Source of the DNA: an uncultured Parasutterella sp.
GTDB taxonomy: Bacteria > Pseudomonadota > Gammaproteobacteria > Burkholderiales > Burkholderiaceae_F
Assembly (NCBI GenBank): GCA_900766055.1
Contig: CAAFTZ010000186.1
Span: 1-8,316 of the forward strand
DNA: 8,316 nt
Reading direction: 5' to 3'
The translations under genes were made by a program, and so were the position numbers. Under the pieces are notes generated by a model. The model was not told where the DNA came from and made no database searches. It saw nothing but the letters and a program-made list of their open reading frames with translations. Shown in pieces: positions 1-6,169 of this stretch (position 1 is the first letter of the stretch; each line of letters opens with the position of its first letter).

Positions 1-72
1 CACCGCCTATAAAGCAACTTATATTAATTGGGGTGCAGAAAAGCTACATATGGTTTTTTGGAGTAGAGATAC

Positions 73-1050
73 ATGGCACGAGACACTTCATCTCTTCAAG
101 AAGCAAAAATGCTCCTGGAGGTTCTGAAGCGGATTCCTCTGAACCGTAAAATTTCCACGACAGATCTGCATCAGCAGCTCACGGCGGCAGGCTTTGAATT
201 AAGCCGCCGGACTCTGCAGCGTTATTTGAAGGCTTTGTCTGAAAGCGACATGGGTGTTCAGTGCGACGACAAATCGAAGCCCTTCGGATACCGGCGTCTT
301 TTGAATTCCAATGACTTGGATCGTGTAGGGCTTGGCGCCGACGGAGCGCTCTTGCTTCTGCTTGCTCGAGAGCATTTGCGCTATCAAATGCCACCCGATC
401 TTACCAATTCGCTGTCCTATCTTTTTGATGCAGCAGAAAATTACATGCACACAGCGTCGGGCTCTTCGCCGGAGAAGCGGTGGCTGAGCAAAGTGCGTTT
501 TGTGAGCGGAAGTCTGCCGCTTTGCCCGCCGATGATCCGTCCCTCGATATTTAATAAGGTTTCCGAGGGCTTATTTAAACAAGTCAAACTCGATATCGTT
601 TATTTCAAAAGTGAGAACGAAGAAGAGGTTCAGCTGCGGGTGTCTCCGCTGGGACTGGTTCAGCAGGATGTCAGGCTGTATTTAGTCTGCTGTTATGAAG
701 ACACGACACAGATCAGAAACCTTGCACTGCATCGCATAAAGAAAGTTGAACTGACCTCTTTCATAGCTGAAGAGCCGAAGGGATTTGATCTGCAGCAGTA
801 CGTTGACAGAAGTCCGTTTAATTACGGCAATGCACAAAAGGTATTGCTGGAGATGGTATTTAAAAACCGTCAGACAGCTTTGATTCTCAGAGAAACACCG
901 TTTAATCGGATGCAGAAGCTGGAAGAGAGAAGAGACGGAACGTTTAAATTAATGGTAGAGGTGGCTGATACTGTTTTACTCACCGGGTGGATAGAAGCTT
1001 GGCGAGAGAAGGCCGGAATTATTTCGGTCAAGAAGACGCCGATCCAATAA
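73..1050 (+). CDS. WYL-domain transcriptional regulator
   Basis: This is a 325-residue cytoplasmic DNA-binding regulator. Residues about 12-55 form a winged helix-turn-helix of the DeoR/HTH_11 kind, with the recognition helix around SRRTLQRYLKAL. Residues about 158-230 match a WYL domain: the segment VSPLGLVQQDVRLYLVC carries the R-L-Y-L core near residue 201 and is followed by the family's RNLALHRI motif (Arg215, His220, Arg221). Residues about 255-318 resemble the C-terminal WCX extension. WYL domains are known to bind ligands, in some cases nucleic acid or nucleotides, and to modulate the HTH. The length is normal for the family. The ATG start is supported by GGAG at 60-63, 9 nt upstream. 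The gene stands alone and converges on the next gene. No defence genes, which often accompany WYL regulators, are present. The target and ligand cannot be deduced. Confidence 0.9.
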   Translation: MARDTSSLQEAKMLLEVLKRIPLNRKISTTDLHQQLTAAGFELSRRTLQRYLKALSESDMGVQCDDKSKPFGYRRLLNSNDLDRVGLGADGALLLLLAREHLRYQMPPDLTNSLSYLFDAAENYMHTASGSSPEKRWLSKVRFVSGSLPLCPPMIRPSIFNKVSEGLFKQVKLDIVYFKSENEEEVQLRVSPLGLVQQDVRLYLVCCYEDTTQIRNLALHRIKKVELTSFIAEEPKGFDLQQYVDRSPFNYGNAQKVLLEMVFKNRQTALILRETPFNRMQKLEERRDGTFKLMVEVADTVLLTGWIEAWREKAGIISVKKTPIQ

Positions 1051-1052
1051 CA

Positions 1053-1085
1053 ACAAAAATCCCGCCACAGCAGCGGGATTTTTGT
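1053..1085. terminator. Bidirectional Rho-independent terminator
   Basis: A perfect 13-bp stem (1053-1065 with 1073-1085) encloses a 7-nt loop. The GC-rich core CCCGC/GCGGG is flanked by A5 on the left and T5 on the right, so it can end transcription on both strands. It lies 2 nt after the WYL regulator stop and 17 nt from the stop of the convergent 529-residue gene. Confidence 0.9.
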
Positions 1086-1102
1086 CGAATGCTTAAGAAG
1101 AA

Positions 1103-2692
1103 TTACTCACGGTCAGTGCGATAGAAATATTTTTGATGACGGCTGTTTCTTCTTTGATCGTATGCGTAGCGGATCCAGGCTTCAGAGAGGGATTCTCCGT
1201 CTCTCCAATTGAAGGTGCGCACGCCGGCCCAAAGTTTCGGGTTCCACATCGGTTCGTCAGGAATACGAATAAAGGCATTTAAGCTCGGATATTCCTTCGG
1301 ATTCTGCTTCATCATGACCGTCTTGCAGTCACGTACGAAGTCGCCGTAAAAGTCGTCTACGAAGCGGTCAAACTTGGAGAAGTCGATGGTGACGTCTTTG
1401 CCGCCGTTCGGAGAAGGTTCAACGAGAAGAATCGGAGAGCCGGTACTGTTCTTAGCAAGACGAAGCGTGATGCCGCCGTAGGTTTCGTAGACGCTCTTGG
1501 AATAATCCGGCGTCGTCTGGAAGAAATCTTCCGCGATCGGATTTAAACGAGGTTTGCGAAGCCAGGGCTTGTTCGGAACATTCGGTCCGGAAACGACCAT
1601 GGTGCGGGGATCTGCAAGAACTTCGGGCGGAACGTTCAGATCCTTAGAGTGAACCATTTCCTCGAAAGCATGCTTATCTGCGTTTTTCTGCATCAGATCG
1701 AGGATTGCCCAAACTTCAGGAAGGTTTTCTGCCGGCAGATCAAATTCATCGACATAGCCGAATTTGGCGCTTTCTTCCTTGTAATTCGGACGCTGATCCA
1801 AAGCATGCATGACTTTCCAAGAACGACCTTGAGAGGCAGAGGGGACAGGCCATTTGGGTTCTTCAGCTTCCTGACCATCAGCGTTCATATCCACCGGAAG
1901 TTCGTTTTCCATGTCGTAGGCGGGAATCTGATAAATATTTGGGTTGTGTTTGGGAAGCTGAGGTTTATTTTCCTGTGCTTTTTTGACCTGAGCGGAAGCT
2001 ACGGCGTTGTCCACTGCGCTCTGAATAAACGAGTCGTGCAGGGCCTTTTCATTCTTACTTGCATTTCGGCCGCGCATCGTTCTCTGGAAGAGAGAGTTCC
2101 TGCGGTTTCCTTTGTCACGCTGCTGAAAGTTTTCGCGTCGGCTGTTGTTTGAAGAAAATTCGGAATGTGAAGCGGGCGTTTCAACCGCAGGCTCTTTGAC
2201 TTCCGGAGCGGAACGAGTTTCCTGAACGGCAGGTTCGGGCGTCGGACTAAAGACTCGCGGCTCGTTACTGAAAGTCGGCGCCGGTGCGGGCATCGAAACG
2301 GCCGGTGCAGGACTGACAGGTGCCGGGGCAGCTGCTGCCGGAGTGACAGCTGTCGGAGCCGCAGCTTCCGTAGTTTCCGACGGACGTTTCTTTAATTGGA
2401 GTTTAGGTCTTCTCGGGGCTTCAGCAGCCGGAGATTCAATAGGAGAGGAAGTTCCTACAGGGGTTTGTGTTGTCGGAGCGGACTCAGCAGCTTGTGCAGC
2501 CTGGGACTGAGCGTTTGCGATCGCCGTTGCCTTAGTTTTCTCGTAATCTTTTACCCAATTGTATAGGCTAACGATATTGATGCCTAAGTCAGCAGCTACG
2601 GCAGCCGCCTTTTCTTTGCCTTCTACAACTCGCAGAGCTGCATGATGTTTAAATGAAGGATCAAAAGTTCGACGTGTTCTTTTTTGTTCCAT
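1103..2692 (-). CDS. Transposase-type HTH protein with Pro/Ala-rich linker and uncharacterised C-terminal region
   Basis: This 529-residue protein has three parts. Residues 6-51 match the helix-turn-helix of IS3/IS911 OrfA transposases (HTH_Tnp_1): RRTF-x2-FK near the start, then an ADLGI...SLYNWVKDYEK recognition region. Residues about 55-180 are a low-complexity Ala/Pro/Thr/Glu linker containing tandem PAP-like units. Residues about 184-215 are strongly basic and Asn/Gln-rich. Residues about 250-529 look folded, with eight Trp between 281 and 506 and a basic-aromatic tail, but I do not recognise the domain. No DDE catalytic domain, signal peptide or membrane segment is visible. The family knowledge supports DNA binding only; a host regulatory or nucleoid-associated role is inference. 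The ATG at 2692 keeps the HTH complete, although the Shine-Dalgarno is weak. The gene is divergent from the FadL-type gene and shares a 419-bp upstream region with it. Confidence 0.85.
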   Translation of the reverse strand: MEQKRTRRTFDPSFKHHAALRVVEGKEKAAAVAADLGINIVSLYNWVKDYEKTKATAIANAQSQAAQAAESAPTTQTPVGTSSPIESPAAEAPRRPKLQLKKRPSETTEAAAPTAVTPAAAAPAPVSPAPAVSMPAPAPTFSNEPRVFSPTPEPAVQETRSAPEVKEPAVETPASHSEFSSNNSRRENFQQRDKGNRRNSLFQRTMRGRNASKNEKALHDSFIQSAVDNAVASAQVKKAQENKPQLPKHNPNIYQIPAYDMENELPVDMNADGQEAEEPKWPVPSASQGRSWKVMHALDQRPNYKEESAKFGYVDEFDLPAENLPEVWAILDLMQKNADKHAFEEMVHSKDLNVPPEVLADPRTMVVSGPNVPNKPWLRKPRLNPIAEDFFQTTPDYSKSVYETYGGITLRLAKNSTGSPILLVEPSPNGGKDVTIDFSKFDRFVDDFYGDFVRDCKTVMMKQNPKEYPSLNAFIRIPDEPMWNPKLWAGVRTFNWRDGESLSEAWIRYAYDQRRNSRHQKYFYRTDRE

Positions 2693-3047
2693 AAACAGCG
2701 TTTCTTAAGTATTGCCGTCATTGGGAAGTTTTTTATCCATAAGCATTAGGAAAACGGCTTTCGATTAAATAAAAAGGAAAGACGAACGGGAAATCGAAAC
2801 GTTAATAAAAACTTTCGTAGAGATAGACGGCGACGTGTCTTCGGGAAAGATTGTACCTTTATTTAGGTAAAAAGAGTTTAAAAATTAATCAAAAAACTGC
2901 GTTATTTCTTATTCTGAGCGTGATTTTGTAAGGGTTTGGAGCGCCTACGGTCAAAAATTGATGATTTCTCCCATGATGTGAAAGAAATTTTACATAGTGA
3001 GCCATCATCCTAGGGAAACTACTAAAAAAATCACTCGTTTTTGTTTA

Positions 3048-3061
3048 TTGATCCTCTTCAA
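3048..3061 (+). promoter_or_regulatory. Candidate FNR/Anr-type binding site
   Basis: TTGATCCTCTTCAA matches the FNR consensus TTGAT-N4-ATCAA at 9 of 10 defined positions. Its centre (3054.5) lies about 41-44 bp before the start site predicted from the adjacent promoter elements, which is the spacing of class II FNR-activated promoters. This would link the outer-membrane gene to oxygen limitation. No FNR gene is in the window, so binding is inferred. Confidence 0.4.
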
Positions 3062-3073
3062 AATGACGTCATT
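3062..3073. promoter_or_regulatory. 12-bp palindrome over the -35 region (candidate operator)
   Basis: AATGACGTCATT is a perfect palindrome that covers the proposed -35 hexamer of the FadL-type gene and directly adjoins the FNR-like box. A dimeric repressor bound here would block RNA polymerase or the activator. The cognate regulator is unknown. Confidence 0.35.
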
Positions 3074-3091
3074 CTCCTTTTTGCTTTTATT
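3063..3091 (+). promoter_or_regulatory. Candidate sigma70 promoter for the FadL-type gene
   Basis: ATGACG (3063-3068, 4 of 6 to the -35 consensus) and TTTATT (3086-3091, 4 of 6 to the -10 consensus) are separated by 17 bp. Transcription would begin near 3097, leaving a 5' leader of about 15 nt. The weak hexamers fit an activator-dependent promoter. Confidence 0.35.
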
Positions 3092-3111
3092 TAGTTTTAT
3101 TAAATATCGTT

Positions 3112-4488
3112 ATGACAACTAAGAACTCAACCTTTGGGAAGCTGACAATTGCAGCGGCCCTTTGTTCTTCTGCCATTATGTGCGCATCAACCGCTTCTGC
3201 CGCCGGCTTCCAGCTGACTGAACAGAGCGTAGCAGGTATGGGCCGTGCCCACGCTGGTGCCGGTATCGTCGGTGATGACGTTTCTGCGATTCACTTCAAT
3301 CCTGCTGGTATGACACTTTTGCATGGTCTTCAGACGACTGTGGCGGGAACTTATGTTTCTTTGGATATTGATTACAAAGGGCTTGACGGGGCAAGAGAAA
3401 ACGGCCGTGACAAGCCCGCAAGCATCCCGGCCGCATTCCTTTCTTATCAAGTGAATGACTCTTTATGGTTGGGTTTAGCGATTACTTCTCCCTATGGCAT
3501 GAGAATACGTTATGGAAGCGACTGGGCAGAAAATCAGCGTGGTATCAGCGGCTCTGTAACAACGGTTGATATCAATCCAAGTATCGCCTGGAAGTTGAAT
3601 GACTACGTCAGCATCGGCGGCGGTGTTTCTGCTCTTTGGACTCACTCCAAAATAAAAAACGGTATTCCTGCGAAACATACAGTCGCTTTGGAGAATGGAC
3701 GCTCTTTTGATATACCGCTCGGAGGTCAGTTCGAATACAAAGGTTCTGACTGGATGTTTACCTACAATCTTGGATTAATGGTGACTCCGACCGAAGATTT
3801 GCGCTTTGGAGTTTCCTATCGCTCTTCGGCACATGTTACCGCAAGAGGAGATTATTACGTCCGCGGCAACGCTTTAATGAATGGTGAAGGAGACGGAAAG
3901 GGTCGGTTGCAAACTCCTGAGACAGTGTACATTTCTGCGACATGGAAGCCTATTCAGAAACTGAGACTTTCCGGATTAGCCCGATGGGCAAATTGGAAGA
4001 AGTTTGAGGATATGCGTTTTAGTATGGATAACCCGAAGAATCTTCAGCCAACGGCTCAAGCTGGAGCCCTAGCTTCATTCATGGGGCTTGGCCCCAAAGA
4101 AATGGCAGGATTAGTTGCTGCTGGTCAGGGTATGTTGGGTTCTGTAGGTATCCACAACGATTGGAGGGCTGTATGGTTATTCTCTCTCGGCGCTGACTTA
4201 GACATTACTGATCAGTGGACAATCCGCGGTGGTATTGCGCTTGAGACAGACCCGATCAAACATCAACAACTCAGAACAGCTTTGATTCCAGATACAAAAC
4301 GTTTGTGGCTGACTTGCGGCTTGTCTTGGAAACCAACACCTAAATGGCAGATCGATATGGCCTATGGTCATATTCGAGGTATCGGACACAGAGATCTTTA
4401 CGCAAGCGCTGAAAGCAACGTGAAGGTCGGCAAGTTTGAAAAGATGAACGCTTGGATGGCCGGCGCCGCCGTTACCTATCGCTTCTAA
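3112..4488 (+). CDS. FadL/TodX-family outer-membrane transport protein
   Basis: The 458-residue product is an outer-membrane beta-barrel of the FadL family, which carries long-chain fatty acids or other hydrophobic compounds across the outer membrane. Residues 1-30 form a Sec signal peptide with a hydrophobic core and an ASA|AG cleavage site. The mature N terminus AGFQLTEQSVAGMGRAHAG resembles the hatch-domain N terminus of FadL. The family motif NPAGM follows at 63-67, and the protein ends in the barrel-assembly signature ...TYRF with a terminal Phe. The length is typical. The start is fixed by the signal peptide, although no Shine-Dalgarno is visible in the AT-rich 20 nt before the ATG. No beta-oxidation or aromatic-degradation genes lie nearby, so the substrate is unknown. 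The gene is likely single and is ended by the hairpin at 4509-4536. Confidence 0.93.
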   Translation: MTTKNSTFGKLTIAAALCSSAIMCASTASAAGFQLTEQSVAGMGRAHAGAGIVGDDVSAIHFNPAGMTLLHGLQTTVAGTYVSLDIDYKGLDGARENGRDKPASIPAAFLSYQVNDSLWLGLAITSPYGMRIRYGSDWAENQRGISGSVTTVDINPSIAWKLNDYVSIGGGVSALWTHSKIKNGIPAKHTVALENGRSFDIPLGGQFEYKGSDWMFTYNLGLMVTPTEDLRFGVSYRSSAHVTARGDYYVRGNALMNGEGDGKGRLQTPETVYISATWKPIQKLRLSGLARWANWKKFEDMRFSMDNPKNLQPTAQAGALASFMGLGPKEMAGLVAAGQGMLGSVGIHNDWRAVWLFSLGADLDITDQWTIRGGIALETDPIKHQQLRTALIPDTKRLWLTCGLSWKPTPKWQIDMAYGHIRGIGHRDLYASAESNVKVGKFEKMNAWMAGAAVTYRF

Positions 4489-4508
4489 TTTCAACTGTTT
4501 TCCTCGAC

Positions 4509-4536
4509 AAAAAATCCGGCTTCGGCCGGATTTTTT
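4509..4536. terminator. Bidirectional Rho-independent terminator with UUCG loop
   Basis: A 12-bp stem (4509-4520 with 4525-4536) is capped by the stable TTCG tetraloop. Six A on the left and seven T on the right allow termination on both strands. It serves the FadL-type gene (ending 20 nt upstream) and the convergent MFS gene (stop 5 nt away). Confidence 0.92.
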
Positions 4537-4541
4537 TGCCT

Positions 4542-5693
4542 CTAGCGGCGCGGATATCGGAGCAATAAGCTGATAAATACGATGGCGGAAACAAAGCTCA
4601 GAATGCTTCCGGGCAGCGCGCTGAAATTAGCAAATCCGTAATGTCTGATTGCTTCTCCGCCGAGGAAGGCACCGATCGCATTGGCGCCGTTATAAGCGAT
4701 CTGCCCCAAAGCCGCGAGAATCACTTTAGCGTCTCCTGCTCCGGCAATAATCAGCGCCTGCATGGGTCCGGAGATGAAAAAATAGCCGAAAGCGGCAAGG
4801 GACATGGAACTGATTGCCAGCCAAGGAATGTGCGAATAGAAGAGAGCACCTAAGACAGCAATAGCAATAAGCGTTTGGCCGACGCAGACCAGTGTAACAT
4901 CCGAATAATATTTTGTGAGCGGAGCCGAAACGATGTTTCCGATAAACATCGATGCGCCTGCCAAAAACATGATTAAGGTCATGGATGCTGCCGGCAGATG
5001 GGCGATAGTGGCCATGATCGGATCAGCGTAGGAGTAGTAGGCGTAGAAGCCGGCACTGCCGATCGCGACTCCGGAAAGGATGAACCAAGGGTGCCCGCTT
5101 TTAAGTGCTGAAAGTTCGTTGGAGAGCGGCTTCTTAACAACAGGCATGGAAGGAAGCCAGCGTGTTAACGCCAGGATTAAAAGTAACGCCAAGACGGCGA
5201 TGAAGCCGAAAATCAACCTCCAGCTCACGGCCAAACCGATGAGAGATCCCAGCGGTACACCGACGAGATTTGCGGATGTTTGACCTAAAACCATCAGCGT
5301 GACATCGCGAGAGGCTTTGCCGGGTTCGGCGAGACGTTCACAAACGACAGCGCTTAAAGCAAAGAAAATTCCGTGAGGAGAACCTGACACGAAACGTGCG
5401 GCGAGCATCATGAGGTCGTTCTGGGCCAGAGAAGCACCTAAATTCCCGCAGAGGATCAGACAGGCTGCAACTAAAAGTGTGGTTTTAAGGTTCGCGTTGC
5501 GCCCAAATGCTAATAGGCCGACGATGCCGGCGCAGACGCCTGCCGCATACGCAGAGATGTAAAGACCGGCCTGCGGAATCGTGACATGGAAATCATTAGC
5601 GATCGCCGTTAACACCGGCACGATGCCGAGTTCGGCAACACCGAGGCAAAAGGTTCCGATGCAGAGAGCTGCAATATGTTTATTAAGCTGCAT
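4542..5693 (-). CDS. MFS transporter, AraJ-like (DHA1 family) exporter
   Basis: The 383-residue inner-membrane protein has the hydrophobic pattern of a 12-helix major facilitator. It most resembles AraJ/YdhP-type DHA1 exporters, proton antiporters for sugars, nucleosides or drugs. Supporting segments are the N terminus CIGTFCLGVAELGIVPVL (11-28), the family signature RFVSGSPHGIFF (100-111), which in AraJ reads RLVSGFPHGAFF, and GQTSANLVGVPLG (137-149), corresponding to antiporter motif C in helix 5. The length is normal. The ATG at 5693 is the natural start before helix 1, but the upstream Shine-Dalgarno is weak. The gene is separated from the upstream operon by a terminator and probably has its own promoter, with a palindrome 14 nt before the start codon. 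The substrate cannot be read from sequence. Confidence 0.88.
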   Translation of the reverse strand: MQLNKHIAALCIGTFCLGVAELGIVPVLTAIANDFHVTIPQAGLYISAYAAGVCAGIVGLLAFGRNANLKTTLLVAACLILCGNLGASLAQNDLMMLAARFVSGSPHGIFFALSAVVCERLAEPGKASRDVTLMVLGQTSANLVGVPLGSLIGLAVSWRLIFGFIAVLALLLILALTRWLPSMPVVKKPLSNELSALKSGHPWFILSGVAIGSAGFYAYYSYADPIMATIAHLPAASMTLIMFLAGASMFIGNIVSAPLTKYYSDVTLVCVGQTLIAIAVLGALFYSHIPWLAISSMSLAAFGYFFISGPMQALIIAGAGDAKVILAALGQIAYNGANAIGAFLGGEAIRHYGFANFSALPGSILSFVSAIVFISLLLRYPRR

Positions 5694-5707
5694 AGTGAGT
5701 CATACAT

Positions 5708-5722
5708 AAGTGGAATCCACTT
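5708..5722. promoter_or_regulatory. 15-bp palindromic operator candidate upstream of the MFS gene
   Basis: AAGTGGA-A-TCCACTT is a perfect 7+1+7 inverted repeat, and it can be lengthened by CATA/TATG arms if one base is bulged. It lies 14 nt upstream of the MFS start codon on the minus strand. Weak hexamers flank it: TTGCAT before it and TATGTA or TGTATG after it. The repeat would sit within the promoter, as TetR- or MarR-type operators of exporter genes often do. The regulator is not identified. Confidence 0.5.
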
Positions 5723-5740
5723 TATGCAAAACCTGGGACA

Positions 5741-5788
5741 AAAATAAAAGGCCTGCTCTAAATCGGGAAGGAAGACCGAGAGCAGGCC
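5741..5788 (-). terminator. Rho-independent terminator of the PLP enzyme-Rid operon
   Basis: A perfect 10-bp stem AGAGCAGGCC/GGCCTGCTCT (5779-5788 with 5750-5759) has an inner CGG/CCG pairing (5764-5766 with 5776-5778). On the minus strand it is followed by a T-rich tract (5749-5741, TTTTATTTT). It lies 18 nt past the Rid gene stop and shields the MFS gene from operon read-through. Confidence 0.9.
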
Positions 5789-5806
5789 GAAACTCTAACG
5801 AAATTG

Positions 5807-6169
5807 TCAGACAGCAGCCATTAATTCCACTTCAAGTCGATAACCGAAATGCAGTTCTTTGACAGGAACGACGACTCGAGCGGGGCGAGCAGTTTTAAAT
5901 CGTTCGCTGTAAAGACGATTGATTTCGGGCCAGTCATTGAGGTCGGCGATATAAATGCGGCAGTTCACTACTTTTTCTAAAGAACTCTCACATTCTTTAA
6001 GGATTGCTTCGATGACGTCGAATACAGCATCAAACTGTTCTTTGACACTGGCTTCCGGTTTCACACGCATTGGAAGGACGCCGGAAACATATGCGGCACC
6101 GTTAAAAATGACAGCATGCGAGTAATGGCCGTTGGGGGGTGGCAAAGATGGAAGAATAACTTCTCTCAT
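5807..6169 (-). CDS. Rid-family (RidA/YjgF/UK114) enamine/imine deaminase
   Basis: This small cytoplasmic protein of 120 residues belongs to the Rid family, whose trimeric members hydrolyse reactive enamines and imines such as 2-aminoacrylate to ketoacids and ammonia. The fold's motifs are present: YVSGVLP (27-33), CRIYIADLNDWPEINRLY (70-87) and PARVVVPV (96-103). Arg98 aligns with catalytic Arg105 of E. coli RidA, and Glu113, 15 residues later, aligns with Glu120, so activity is likely. A longer frame could start at 6211, but the ATG at 6169 has AAAGGAG 7 nt upstream and begins where the family normally begins. That ATG overlaps the stop of the PLP enzyme gene as ATGA, suggesting translational coupling. 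The partner points to removal of enamines formed from hydroxyamino acids. The exact Rid subfamily is uncertain. Confidence 0.9.
   Translation of the reverse strand: MREVILPSLPPPNGHYSHAVIFNGAAYVSGVLPMRVKPEASVKEQFDAVFDVIEAILKECESSLEKVVNCRIYIADLNDWPEINRLYSERFKTARPARVVVPVKELHFGYRLEVELMAAV

Larger units (their letters stand above)
2693..3111. other. Divergent intergenic region with regulatory signals
   Basis: This AT-rich 419-bp stretch separates two divergently transcribed genes, and I see no convincing ORF or RNA gene in it. The right end holds a candidate promoter with an FNR-like box and a palindrome, listed separately. Weaker inverted repeats also occur: TTTCGATT at 2759-2766 with AATCGAAA at 2792-2799, TACCT/AGGTA at 2854-2869, and ATGTGAAA/TTTTACAT at 2976-2995 with one mismatch. 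No clear promoter for the minus-strand gene could be assigned. Confidence 0.6.

Noticed and set aside
8..25. Possible -10 hexamers TATAAA and TATATT before the WYL regulator
   Set aside because: Any -35 partner falls at or beyond the window edge, so the promoter cannot be evaluated.
1649..2152. 167-residue plus-strand open frame
   Set aside because: It is antisense to the HTH fusion gene and has a Cys/Phe-rich, unpatterned composition with no ribosome site. It is a shadow frame.
1103..2692. A complete IS3-family insertion sequence
   Set aside because: Only the OrfA-like HTH is present. There is no OrfB/DDE region, no frameshift arrangement and no flanking terminal inverted or direct repeats, and the gene has its own terminator.
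2976..2995. CRP-like site ATGTGAAA-N4-TTTTACAT
   Set aside because: The half-sites TGTGA and TTACA are 8 nt apart, whereas CRP sites have 6, and one position mismatches. It is kept only as an inverted repeat in the intergenic entry.
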